Source: Lysobacter arenosi
GTDB lineage: Bacteria; Pseudomonadota; Gammaproteobacteria; Xanthomonadales; Xanthomonadaceae
DNA: 64,000 nucleotides
NCBI RefSeq assembly: GCF_016613475.2
Contig: NZ_CP071517.1
Location: forward strand, 2,170,001-2,234,000
Direction of reading: 5' to 3'
Shown here: in pieces, positions 52,381-61,797 of the stretch
Layout of the letters: each line of letters opens with the position of its first letter
Numbering within the stretch: position 1 is the first letter of the stretch
Program-made: the position numbers and the translations under genes
The notes under the pieces: generated by a model
What the model saw: the letters and a program-made list of their open reading frames with translations, nothing else
The model's database searches: none
What the model was told of the DNA's origin: nothing

Positions 52381-53847
52381 TCATCCGGCGTCCAGGTTGG
52401 ATCCGACCGCGACCAACAACTGATCGGCACTCTGCTCCCAGGTGATTGCGATATCGTCGCGCGGCATGGGCGCCTGGCCGGCGCGCATCAGCTCACGCCA
52501 GTGGCCGATGGCGGCCTGGATACCCTCTTCTGCCTGGCTGCGGAAGAAGTAGGCGCCGTCCCCCGCGACTTCGCGGAACTCAGGGAGATCACGCAGGATC
52601 AACGGCAGGCCGTGTTGCGCCGCTTCGACAATGGGCAGGCCGAATCCTTCGCCGTAGGAACAGAACAACAGCGCATCAGCTGTGTCGTAGCAAGCCTGGA
52701 CGTCTTCATCGGTTGCACGCCTCAGCCAGAACAGCCTGCGCCCCATCTGCGGGTGCGACTCCAGTCTGGCGAGGAATTCCGGCAACCCCCAACCGTAGCG
52801 ACCGACGATGGTCAGCGTGACGTCGGCACCTTCGGCCGTACTCCATATCCGTTCGAACGCGTTGAGGGCATCTACATAGCCCTTGCGTGGCTCAACCGTT
52901 CCGACCATCAGAAACGACGCGCCATCGAGCCTGCGCGCCCGCCTGCCCGCATTGACTGATGCAGGAGCCGGAGCCCCGAGCCGGAAACTCGAGATCGAGA
53001 TGCCGGCCTTTCTGCCGTCGCGGGCAGATAGCCATGCAGCGAAACGCTGTGCCACGGCTTGCGAGATGCATGCCACGCCGTCAGCCAGGTCACCCACCGC
53101 CGCCAACCACTCCAGAAACGATTCGCTGATGTACCCGGGGACGCAATGCGGCAGGTCCACCGGTAGCAGGTCGTACACGACGATCTCCACATGGACCTGT
53201 TTCGACCGGAGCTTCTCCAGCGCGACACGAAAAGTGCCGGCATGATCTCGCAGCAGATCCAGGCCGAGGAATACATCGCCGCGCCCGACATCGATTTGCC
53301 GACCCGCATGCGGGTCGGCGAATGATCCGAACAGGTGCCGCAGATCGCCGGACGCCGAAACGTACGTGCCTTCGCGCGTCAACTGGACCGGCACGACTTG
53401 CCAGCCTGCAGGTGGCGACAGCAGCCATTCGGAGAGGATGCCCTTTACCGTGTGCTGTATTCCGCCCTGAAGATTCTCGATTGCAAGCTCAGTTACATCC
53501 ACCAGCAGCAACCGATGTTGCTCAGGCCTCGGGCGAGCTTCGGCGAACTCGGTCACCGAGCGCAGGCGCGGCGGTCCCGCCTGCTGCACCGTGACGCCGG
53601 AGCGCAACCTCCGCAAACCGTCCAGACCATTCCGAAGAAACCGGGTCAAGCGCCAGGATCGGCTTTCTATCGTCCGATCGAGCTCTGCGCGAACCTGATG
53701 CAGCGTGTGCTGGGTTTCCGCCAGCTGGCACTGCAACGTCCAGTTTGCCCGTCGCCAATCCTGGTTGGGAGGCGAGTAGCGCGCATCTTCGGAGTCAACG
53801 ACGTCGACGATGCCTGGAAGCCCATTGCTCCCCTTCGACGAGATCAT
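52381..53847 (-). CDS. GT4-family glycosyltransferase with N-terminal helical extension
   Basis: 488 residues. An N-terminal helical stretch (about 30-80, TLHQVRAELDRTIESRSWRLTRFLRNG) precedes a GT-B domain starting LLLVDVTELAIENLQGGIQ. The donor-side motif is YGEGFGLPIVEAAQHGLPLI, and GASFLMVGTVEPRKGY lies at the domain junction. It is closely parallel along its length to domain 2 of the 846-residue enzyme. It is 25 bases downstream of metB on the same strand and 88 bases upstream of wzm, so it opens this side of the island. Acceptor unknown; a rhamnosyl or adaptor transfer is plausible. Confidence 0.85.
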   Translation of the reverse strand: MISSKGSNGLPGIVDVVDSEDARYSPPNQDWRRANWTLQCQLAETQHTLHQVRAELDRTIESRSWRLTRFLRNGLDGLRRLRSGVTVQQAGPPRLRSVTEFAEARPRPEQHRLLLVDVTELAIENLQGGIQHTVKGILSEWLLSPPAGWQVVPVQLTREGTYVSASGDLRHLFGSFADPHAGRQIDVGRGDVFLGLDLLRDHAGTFRVALEKLRSKQVHVEIVVYDLLPVDLPHCVPGYISESFLEWLAAVGDLADGVACISQAVAQRFAAWLSARDGRKAGISISSFRLGAPAPASVNAGRRARRLDGASFLMVGTVEPRKGYVDALNAFERIWSTAEGADVTLTIVGRYGWGLPEFLARLESHPQMGRRLFWLRRATDEDVQACYDTADALLFCSYGEGFGLPIVEAAQHGLPLILRDLPEFREVAGDGAYFFRSQAEEGIQAAIGHWRELMRAGQAPMPRDDIAITWEQSADQLLVAVGSNLDAG

Positions 53848-53872
53848 TTCGAGTTTCCACTGAACTGGCTGG

Positions 53873-55060
53873 TCACTTCGCGTCTAGCGCCCGCTCAAGC
53901 TCGATCCGCAGATCGTCCAGATCTTCAACGCCGACGCTCAGGCGCACCAGATTGTCGGTAATCCCCAGTGCAGCCCGCCGCTCCGCCGGCACCGACGCAT
54001 GCGTCATGATCGCCGGATGGTTGATCAGGCTTTCCACGCCGCCCAGTGACTCGGCGATGGCGAACAGCTCGCAGCGCTCCATCATGCGCCGCGCGGCCGC
54101 TTCGCCGCCCTTGACGTAGATGCTCACCATCCCGCCAAACCCATCCATCTGCCGCTTCGCCAGCTCGTGCTGCGGATGCGACTTCAGGCCCGGGTAAAGC
54201 ACCTTCTCGATCGCCGGGTGACCCTCGAGCCACTCCGCCAGCGCCTGCGCATTCTCGCAATGCGCCTTCATGCGCAGGTGCAGCGTCTTCAAGCCACGCA
54301 ACGCCAGGAAGCTGTCGAACGGACCCTGCACGCCGCCGATGGCATTCTGCAGGAAACCCATCTGCTCGGCGATTTCAGCATCGTCGCCGACCACGGCCAT
54401 GCCGCCGACGATGTCGGAGTGACCATTGAGGTACTTGGTCGCCGAATGCATGACGATGTGCGCGCCCAGCTCGAGCGGGCGCTGCAGGATCGGCGAACTG
54501 AAAGTGTTGTCGACCACGACGATCAAACCGCGCTTGCGCGCGATCGCCGCGATCTGGGCGATGTCGACCAGCTTCAGCAGCGGGTTGGTCGGCGTCTCGA
54601 TCCAGACCATCTTGGTTTCGGGGCGGATCGCCGCCTCGAAGGCTGCCGTGTCGCTCAGGTCGACCCAGCTGAAATCCAGTCCTGCCGAGCGGCGACGGAC
54701 GCGCTCGAACAGGCGATAGGTGCCGCCATAGACGTCGTCCATGGCGATGACATGGCTGCCCGTGTCGAGCAGCTCCAGGATGGTCGAGGTCGCCGCCAGG
54801 CCCGAAGCGAACGCGAAGCCGCGGCTGCCGCCTTCCAGACCGGCCACGCAACGCTCGTAGGCGAAGCGGGTCGGGTTGTGGCTGCGCGAGTACTCAAAGC
54901 CCTGGTGCACGCCCGGGCTGGCCTGCGCATAGGTCGAGGTGGCATAGATCGGCGTCATCACCGCACCCGTGGTCGGGTCCGGCGATTGTCCGGCGTGGAT
55001 CGCAAGCGTCCCCAAGCCGGGCTTGTGGGCCCCGCCTCCGGCGTGTCTATCGGTCATCAA
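53873..55060 (-). CDS. metB: Cystathionine gamma-synthase / gamma-lyase
   Basis: 395-residue PLP enzyme of the Cys/Met metabolism family. The Schiff-base lysine is K209 in MHSATKYLNGHSD. YSRSHNPTR and the ETPTNP motif are conserved. Sequence alone does not separate gamma-synthase from gamma-lyase; with the beta-synthase at 57094 nearby, cysteine formation by transsulfuration is possible. In Xanthomonas the gene called metB marks the border of the variable LPS locus, and this gene holds that position. Confidence 0.88.
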   Translation of the reverse strand: MMTDRHAGGGAHKPGLGTLAIHAGQSPDPTTGAVMTPIYATSTYAQASPGVHQGFEYSRSHNPTRFAYERCVAGLEGGSRGFAFASGLAATSTILELLDTGSHVIAMDDVYGGTYRLFERVRRRSAGLDFSWVDLSDTAAFEAAIRPETKMVWIETPTNPLLKLVDIAQIAAIARKRGLIVVVDNTFSSPILQRPLELGAHIVMHSATKYLNGHSDIVGGMAVVGDDAEIAEQMGFLQNAIGGVQGPFDSFLALRGLKTLHLRMKAHCENAQALAEWLEGHPAIEKVLYPGLKSHPQHELAKRQMDGFGGMVSIYVKGGEAAARRMMERCELFAIAESLGGVESLINHPAIMTHASVPAERRAALGITDNLVRLSVGVEDLDDLRIELERALDAK

Positions 55061-55109
55061 GTCCTTCCAGTTCCGCTAGCATGGGCGGCCGCCGATTCTA
55101 ACATCGCCC

Positions 55110-56120
55110 ATGACTGCTCCCAGCCGTCTGCCAGGCGACTTCAGTCGCAATGCAGCCTATCCGCTGTTCGCCTTCGATCCGGTTCAGGCTCAGGCCTGGG
55201 TGCTGCACTTCGAGCCCGGGGACTACCAGCGGGCCAGCTTCCTCGACCGCCGGGCGATGCAGCACCGCGAGGTCTCCGGGTGGGTGCTGTCGCGGGCCGA
55301 GGTGGACGCTGCCGTGGCCGACAGGCCGGACGGGCTGCCGCTGCACTGGCTGTTCCACATCGGCCATTGCGGCTCCTCGCTGGTAAGCCGGCTGCTGGAC
55401 CTGATCCCCGGCGTCCTCGGCCTGCGCGAGCCCCTGCCCTTGCTGACCCTGGCCCATGGCCGGGGAGACCCGGCTACCGACTCGTGGCGGGTCCCGGTGG
55501 TTTCCCTGCTGGCCCGCGGCTTTGCCGACACCGCCGCGATCGTGGTCAAGCCGACCAGCGTGGTCACGACCCTCGCGCCGACGCTGCTGGCCGAGGGCGG
55601 CCGGGCCTGCCTGCTGTGGGTGGATCTGCAGACCTGGCTGGCGACCATGCTCCGCGACGAGCAGCTCAAGGCCGGGGTGTTCGACACCGAGCCGCTGCGG
55701 CTGCAGTCACTCGATCTCGCCAGCGCAACCACCGATGGCGAGCGCCTGGCCCGGGCCTGGCTGGCCGAGCAACTGCGCTGGCAGCGCCTGGCCGGCGACC
55801 CGGCCATCGCTCCACGGCTGCTGGACCTCGACTTCGCCAGGGTCATCGCCGATCCGGCCGGCGCGACCGCACGGTTGGCTGCGCACTATGGCCTGGCGGT
55901 GCCCGCGGACTGGGTCCAGCGGATCGCCGGGTCCAGGCTGCTCAGTCGCTACGCCAAGGACGATGCGGTGCATTTCGATGCCGACGCTCGCCGCCGTGAG
56001 CTGGCCGCGGCGGCGACCCGGCACGCCGACGCCATCGCCGAAGGCCTGCAATGGGCTGAGCGTGCGATCGCGCAGACGGGCACGGCGGATCTGCTGGAGC
56101 GGCTGCGACCGCGAGGTTGA
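55110..56120 (+). CDS. Sulfotransferase-like P-loop protein
   Basis: 336 residues, unknown substrate. Residues 83-97 (HIGHCGSSLVSRLLD) resemble the PAPS-binding loop of sulfotransferases (usually 'RSGTT/S..L'), and LREPLPLL follows as in that family. Later, LLDLDFARVIADPAGATARLAAHYGL is like the 'YEDL..DP......FLGL' region. No second diagnostic PAPS motif is obvious, so the reaction is uncertain. Divergent from metB (49 bases) and convergent with the 2OG oxygenase gene. Confidence 0.6.
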   Translation: MTAPSRLPGDFSRNAAYPLFAFDPVQAQAWVLHFEPGDYQRASFLDRRAMQHREVSGWVLSRAEVDAAVADRPDGLPLHWLFHIGHCGSSLVSRLLDLIPGVLGLREPLPLLTLAHGRGDPATDSWRVPVVSLLARGFADTAAIVVKPTSVVTTLAPTLLAEGGRACLLWVDLQTWLATMLRDEQLKAGVFDTEPLRLQSLDLASATTDGERLARAWLAEQLRWQRLAGDPAIAPRLLDLDFARVIADPAGATARLAAHYGLAVPADWVQRIAGSRLLSRYAKDDAVHFDADARRRELAAAATRHADAIAEGLQWAERAIAQTGTADLLERLRPRG

Positions 56121-56146
56121 GCGTTCGCCCCGCATGGGGCGCGACA

Positions 56147-57093
56147 TCACGCCAGGAACGTCGTCATCGCATAACGCGTGCCGCGCTCGACCGGCAGCAC
56201 CTCGTGCAGCATCGAGCACGAAAACACCAGCGCGGCGCCGGTGACCGGCGAGAACCGGCTCAGGCCGAACTCCGGATAGCGGAATTCGCCGCCCTCGTAG
56301 TCGCCCTGGTTGAGGTTTACCGACAGCGCGAAGCGGCGATGCGCGACGTCGGGGGTCTCGTTGTCGCGGTGGGCGCGGAAGTAACCCGCGCCTTGCGGAT
56401 AGGCCAGCAGCTTGAACGGGTCACGCCGGCGCACTTCGAAATTGAATACCCGCGCGATCTCCGGCAGCGCGCGTCGCATCAGCCGCTCGTGCATGCGCGC
56501 TTCGAGCGCCGGATCGCGCGGGATGACCTCGCGGCGCTGCTTGATCGACGGATCGACCTGCAGGCGTTGCTGGCCGTCCTCCAGCACCAGGACGGCCGAG
56601 ACATCGCCACCGCCGCAATCGATCTCGAGGTGGCGGATCAGCGCCGCACACAGCTCCGGCTCGAACACATCGGGCACCTGCAGGATCGGCGCGATCAGGC
56701 CCGTCTGCGTCGGCGACAGCGCAGGTGCTGCCGCCGGCGGCATCGGCGCCACGGTCAACGGCAACGCGTGGCAAGCCTGCAAGCGCAGGTTTGCATCGGC
56801 TTGCCACAACAGTCCGCAGCCCAGTGCCGCGCACCAGCGCGTGTCGGCGGTAAAGGCCTGCCACGGCGCCGGTGGCGGGAGTGCAGCATCGGCACCGACG
56901 CAGAGCGCGACCACGCCGGCAGGCGGCGTCGGCAGCGCGCGGGCGGCCGCTTCATCGACCGGCGTCGCCAGCCACAGGGGCGCGCCGGCGAATTCGGCGT
57001 GCAGTGTCTGGCTGCTGCCGTCGTGCGCGCGCAGGCGCACGTCGGGCAGGCGGTCGCCCGGCAGCCAGCGCTCGCTCGCCGCCGCGGCGTTCA

Positions 57094-57097
<4 letters not shown>
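56147..57097 (-). CDS. 2OG-Fe(II) oxygenase with peroxiredoxin-like N-terminal domain
   Basis: 316 residues. The C-terminal half is a prolyl-4-hydroxylase-type domain with iron ligands H243 and D245 (HRDNE) and H298 (SMLHEV) and the 2OG-binding R308. The N-terminal ~115 residues begin WLPGDRLPDVRLRAHDGSSQTL, the layout of AhpC/TSA proteins, but the catalytic Cys position is not conserved. Substrate unknown; proteins of this kind hydroxylate protein side chains or small molecules. ATGA overlap with the cystathionine beta-synthase stop: coupled. Confidence 0.75.
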
Positions 57098-58470
<1,373 letters not shown>

Positions 58471-58493
58471 GCGGGGAGTTTAAGACTCCCCGC
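58471..58493 (-). promoter_or_regulatory. Hairpin abutting the cystathionine beta-synthase start codon
   Basis: On the minus strand GCGGGGAGT-CTTAA-ACTCCCCGC ends one base before the ATG: a perfect 9-base stem with a five-base loop. The purine-rich arm GGGGAG is the only good Shine-Dalgarno-like sequence near the start and would be paired when the hairpin forms. It could reduce or regulate translation; it could also stop a transcript from the upstream gene. Confidence 0.5.
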
Positions 58494-58505
58494 TTTCCTT
58501 CGCAC

Positions 58506-58540
58506 CGGGGCGGCTGCCGTTGCCAGCAGCCGCCCCGGTT
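58506..58540 (-). terminator. GC-rich hairpin downstream of the YdcH-family gene
   Basis: CCGGGGCGGCTGC and GCAGCCGCCCCGG (13 pairs) around a short loop, about 75-110 bases after the YdcH-family stop on the minus strand. There is no T-run; probable transcript end before the beta-synthase leader. Confidence 0.5.
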
Positions 58541-58613
58541 CCGGGAGACGCGGATGGAGAGACCGACGAGGAAGTCGCCATCCGCGGCGAGGAAGTGGGT
58601 GGGCTGAGGAAGC

Positions 58614-58832
58614 TCAGTGATGTTGAGTGTCGTACAGGCGGACCAGGCGGTCCTTCGCAGCCAGCTTTTCGCGCTTCATCTGCGCAAGTGTCATGTCATC
58701 GATAGGCAGTACGCCGAGTTCGGCGTCCATCACCTTCTTGTCGAGATCCTTGTGGCGCTGATAGAGCTGCTTGAATTCCGGGTTGCTCTTCATCAGCGCG
58801 TCGATCTCTGGCTGCGGTCGTTCTTCGAACAT
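58614..58832 (-). CDS. YdcH-family (DUF465) small protein
   Basis: 72 residues, almost entirely alpha-helical and charged: EIDALMKSNPEFKQLYQRHKDLDKKVMDAE and LAQMKREKLAAKDRLVRL are the family's conserved halves. Such proteins form helical hairpins; function is unknown. A strong AAGGAGG ribosome-binding site precedes the ATG. The leader carries two hairpins (58862-58881 and 58909-58934). Confidence 0.85.
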   Translation of the reverse strand: MFEERPQPEIDALMKSNPEFKQLYQRHKDLDKKVMDAELGVLPIDDMTLAQMKREKLAAKDRLVRLYDTQHH

Positions 58833-59264
58833 GTAAAGCCTCCTTCAGCGGTTTCGTGATCCCGCGGCCGGACGGCCGCGGACCATGCGGAAGGCCCCGC
58901 AAACGAAAACGCCCCGGTCGTGAGACCAGGGCGTAGCGGGGTCGTGGGGTACAACGAAATCGGTCGGGACCAGATCGCTCGGGAAAGGGCCGGCTTCGCA
59001 CAGGCCGACCACCATGGAGCGTGGGGCCGCTGGATCCTGCGCAAGGGCTGTTGGCGTCATCGACCTGGCTCATCGCCAAGCGGAAAACAGGCCGCTTGGA
59101 TAACCGACCCTACTCCTCCCATTTGCGGTCGGCAAGGCCTCCACGTGCCTGAATCTGGCGACTTCGCGCACCCTGTCGCAGTCAGCTTGGCGAGGGTCGC
59201 CGGGCGCCTGTGAATGGGCGCCCGGTAGTTGAATTTCCGTTAGTCCGCGCGCCCGTTTGCGGGG
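58833..59264. other. 432-base gene-free region with three stem-loops
   Basis: Between the YdcH-family gene and the OmpA-like gene, both on the minus strand. It holds a perfect palindrome CCGCGGCC-GGAC-GGCCGCGG (58862-58881), an intrinsic terminator (58909-58934) and an inverted repeat CCGGGCGCC / GGCGCCCGG near 59201-59224, just after the OmpA-like stop. No convincing protein gene was seen. The layout suits a small RNA or an attenuated leader on the minus strand. Confidence 0.5.
58903..58934 (-). terminator. Intrinsic terminator in the leader of the YdcH-family gene
   Basis: On the minus strand ACGCCCTGGTC-TCAC-GACCGGGGCGT forms 11 pairs (one G-U), followed by TTTCGTTT. It lies 77 bases before the YdcH start and about 330 bases after the OmpA-like stop, so it ends something in between or attenuates the YdcH gene. 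Confidence 0.75.
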
Positions 59265-60146
59265 TTACTTCGACTGAACCACCACGTCGACACGATCACC
59301 CTTGCCGCTGCGACCGGAGGCTTGGACCTTGCCTGCCGGGACGCCGCCAGCGACCAGTGCATCGCGCACCGCTTCTGCCCGGCGCTGGGCCAGCTTGGCG
59401 TCACTGCCGGTGGCCTCGACCTTCACCGCCGGCGACGAGGACGCCTGTGCGTAGGCGGCCACGGTCTTGACCGTGGTGTCGCCGCCGCCGCTCAGAGCCG
59501 CCTTGCCCGAGCCAAAGCTGTCCTTCGGCAAGGCGAACACTTCCCCGCGGCTGTCGCGCTTGGCACTGGGCAGCTTGCCGCCGGTGGTGAGCTCGGCCTC
59601 TTCGCGAGCCAGCTTGGCCTGACGATCGCGGGCGGCATTGAGGCGCGCGGTCTGGGCACCGGCCACGCCCTTCAGCGCGGTCTCGACGTCCTGCAGCGAC
59701 GCCGCATCGGCTTCGCTTTGCACGCGCAGGCGTTCGGCTTCCTCGGCCTGCATCTGCGCCTGGAGGCGCAGGCGCTCGGTCTCGGCACGGGCGCGGGCGG
59801 CGTCCTGGCGGCTGGCTTCAACCAGCAGTTCGCTGCGCTCGCGGTCGAGACGGTCGATCTCGCGCTGCATCGCATCGCTGCGGGCAATGGCTTCGGCCAC
59901 CTGGACCCGGCGTTCAGCCACGTACAGGGCGGCCGCGCGATCGCGCTTGGCGGCCTGGTTCAAGGTGTCGACCGCCTGCCGCGCCGCCAGCCGCTCGTAG
60001 GCGGCGAACGGGTTGAGCTGGGGGTCGGCATCGAGCGCGGTCAGGCGCTGCGACAAACGGGCGGCATCGGGATTGTCGGCGGCGGCGGCCGGCGCCGTGG
60101 CGAGGGCGACCAGCAGGGCCAGGCCCAGTACGGACAGACGGTTCAA
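59265..60146 (-). CDS. OmpA-like periplasmic protein with helical N-terminal part
   Basis: 293 residues from a TTG start at 60146 that overlaps the upstream stop (TTGA). The signal peptide (LSVLGLALLVALATAPAAA) is followed by a long charged helical region (about 30-195: QREIDRLDRERSELLVEASRQ, then an RLRLQAQMQAEEAERLRVQ repeat-like coil). The C-terminal OmpA-type domain (about 205-293) keeps the LAQRRAEAVRDALVAGGV helix, but the usual GHTD..G..YN loop is shortened to ATGSDAK. Peptidoglycan binding is therefore likely but not assured. Operon with the DUF4398 lipoprotein gene. Confidence 0.78.
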   Translation of the reverse strand: MNRLSVLGLALLVALATAPAAAADNPDAARLSQRLTALDADPQLNPFAAYERLAARQAVDTLNQAAKRDRAAALYVAERRVQVAEAIARSDAMQREIDRLDRERSELLVEASRQDAARARAETERLRLQAQMQAEEAERLRVQSEADAASLQDVETALKGVAGAQTARLNAARDRQAKLAREEAELTTGGKLPSAKRDSRGEVFALPKDSFGSGKAALSGGGDTTVKTVAAYAQASSSPAVKVEATGSDAKLAQRRAEAVRDALVAGGVPAGKVQASGRSGKGDRVDVVVQSK

Positions 60147-60520
60147 GGCTGCTCTCCCTGCAGGCGCTGGCGCAATTGGCTCACTTCTCCGCGGCGCTGG
60201 TTGACCTCGGCGGTGGCCAGGGCTTCCCGGCTCTTGGCCCAGGCCAAGTCGGCATCGGCGGCCGCGGCCAGGGCGAACCTGCGCGCCGCGTCCTCGTCGC
60301 CGGAGCTCATCGCCGCCTGGGCCTGGCTCAGGCCATTGCGGGCGACCCCCAGGTCCTGCGGCGCGTACTGGTCGGCGTCGGCGCCCTCGGCCCGGGTCAC
60401 CGCCTGGCGGGCGGCAGCCAGCTCGCTGGTCGGTGGCGGCAGCGAAGCGCAGGCTGAGAGTGCGGAAGCGAGAACTGCTGCCAGCAGATGGAAACGGATT
60501 TGTGCGAAGCTTGGGCGCAT
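60143..60520 (-). CDS. DUF4398 lipoprotein
   Basis: 125 residues from ATG 60520. Signal sequence with lipobox LSAC (about Cys24). The mature DUF4398 region is a helical hairpin: ELAAARQAVTRAEGADADQYAPQDLGVARNGLSQAQAAMSSGD. These proteins often pair with OmpA-like partners as envelope lipoproteins, exactly as here. Function unknown. Divergent from pilU. Confidence 0.8.
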   Translation of the reverse strand: MRPSFAQIRFHLLAAVLASALSACASLPPPTSELAAARQAVTRAEGADADQYAPQDLGVARNGLSQAQAAMSSGDEDAARRFALAAAADADLAWAKSREALATAEVNQRRGEVSQLRQRLQGEQP

Positions 60521-60633
60521 TGGGGAGGCCGTGCCTTGTGGTTTGATGCCCGGCCATTGTCGGAAGCCGCTGGCGAGGTTGCAACGGTACACGTCGTTGC
60601 GGTCTGGCTGTAGGTCACAAAAGGGGTTGCAGT

Positions 60634-61746
60634 ATGGACATCGGCTATTTCCTGAAGCTGATGACGGAAAAGAATGCGTCGGACATGTTCCTGACGACTG
60701 GCGCGCCGGTGTACATCAAGGTCGAAGGCCGGCTGTACCCCTTGGGCAATACGGGCCTGCCTCCGGGCATGGTCAAGAAGATCGCCTACTCGCTGATGGA
60801 CGAAGGGCAGGTGCCGCTGTTCGAGCGCGATCTCGAACTGAACATGGCCCTGGCCCTGCCCGAAGCCGGCCGTTTCCGCATCAACGTGTTCAAGCAGCGC
60901 GGCGAAGTCGGCATGGTGATCCGTGCCATCCGCAGCGTGATTCCGTCGATCGAGGAACTGCAGCTGCCGCAGGTGCTCAAGGACATCATCATGGCCCCGC
61001 GTGGCCTGGTGCTGATCGTCGGCTCCACCGGCTCGGGCAAGTCGACCACGCTGGCGTCGATGATCGACTACCGCAACAGCAATATCTCGGGACACATCCT
61101 CACCATCGAGGATCCGATCGAGTACCTGCACAAGCACAAGAAGTCGATCGTCAATCAGCGCGAAGTCGGCCTCGACACGCACGCCTTCCACAACGCGCTG
61201 AAGAACGCGATGCGTGAAGCGCCGGACGTGATCCTGATCGGCGAAATCCTCGACGCGACCACGATGGAAGCGGCGATCGCCTTCGCCGAAACCGGTCACC
61301 TGTGCCTGGCGACGCTGCACTCCAACAACGCCGACCAGACGCTCGAGCGCATCCTCAACTTCTTCCCCGAGGCCGCGCACAAGAACGTGCTGATGAACCT
61401 GGCGCTGAACCTGCGCGCGGTGGTCAGCCAGCGACTGGTCGTCGGCAGCGACGGCCGCCGCCTGCCGGCGGCGGAAGTGCTGATCAACACCCCGCACGTG
61501 CGCGACCTGATGCGCCGTGGCCAGGTTCACGAGATCAAGCCGGCGATGGAAGCCTCGCTGGAAGAAGGCATGGAATCGTTCGACCAGTGCCTGTTCCGCC
61601 TGCACAAGGAAGGCCGGATCGACATGGAAGAAGCGCTCAAGGCCGCCGACTCGCGCGAAGGCCTGTCGCTGAAGTTCCGTCTCTCGGAAGGCTCCACCGG
61701 CGAGCACGATCCCTACGCCGAGGTCTACGACGCGGTTACGCAGTAA
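60634..61746 (+). CDS. pilU: Type IV pilus retraction ATPase PilU
   Basis: 370-residue hexameric ATPase helping pilus retraction with PilT. Walker A GSTGSGKST is at 130-138, the Asp box ILTIEDPIEYLH follows, and Walker B is APDVILIGEILD (often GEIRD in homologues), then AETGHLCLATLHSNNADQTLERILNFFP. The C-terminal GMESFDQCLFRLHKEGRI is PilU-like rather than PilT-like. pilT is not in the window. A GGAGCG-type hairpin lies after the stop. Confidence 0.92.
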   Translation: MDIGYFLKLMTEKNASDMFLTTGAPVYIKVEGRLYPLGNTGLPPGMVKKIAYSLMDEGQVPLFERDLELNMALALPEAGRFRINVFKQRGEVGMVIRAIRSVIPSIEELQLPQVLKDIIMAPRGLVLIVGSTGSGKSTTLASMIDYRNSNISGHILTIEDPIEYLHKHKKSIVNQREVGLDTHAFHNALKNAMREAPDVILIGEILDATTMEAAIAFAETGHLCLATLHSNNADQTLERILNFFPEAAHKNVLMNLALNLRAVVSQRLVVGSDGRRLPAAEVLINTPHVRDLMRRGQVHEIKPAMEASLEEGMESFDQCLFRLHKEGRIDMEEALKAADSREGLSLKFRLSEGSTGEHDPYAEVYDAVTQ

Positions 61747-61757
61747 CCGCTTCGTCT

Positions 61758-61783
61758 GCAGGAGCGGGCTTGCTCGCTCCTGC
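61758..61783. repeat. GGAGCG-type palindrome between pilU and maiA
   Basis: GCAGGAGCG / CGCTCCTGC, nine pairs, around GGCTTGCT. It is the same family as the longer element at 63612 and sits in the 51 bases between two convergent stops; it may serve as terminator. Confidence 0.6.
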
Positions 61784-61797
61784 GTCATGGCAGGCCG

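Noticed and set aside
58845..59079. Possible leader peptide upstream of the YdcH-family gene
   Set aside because: Open frames here lack a ribosome-binding site and any run of a regulatory amino acid, so classic peptide-controlled attenuation is not supported.
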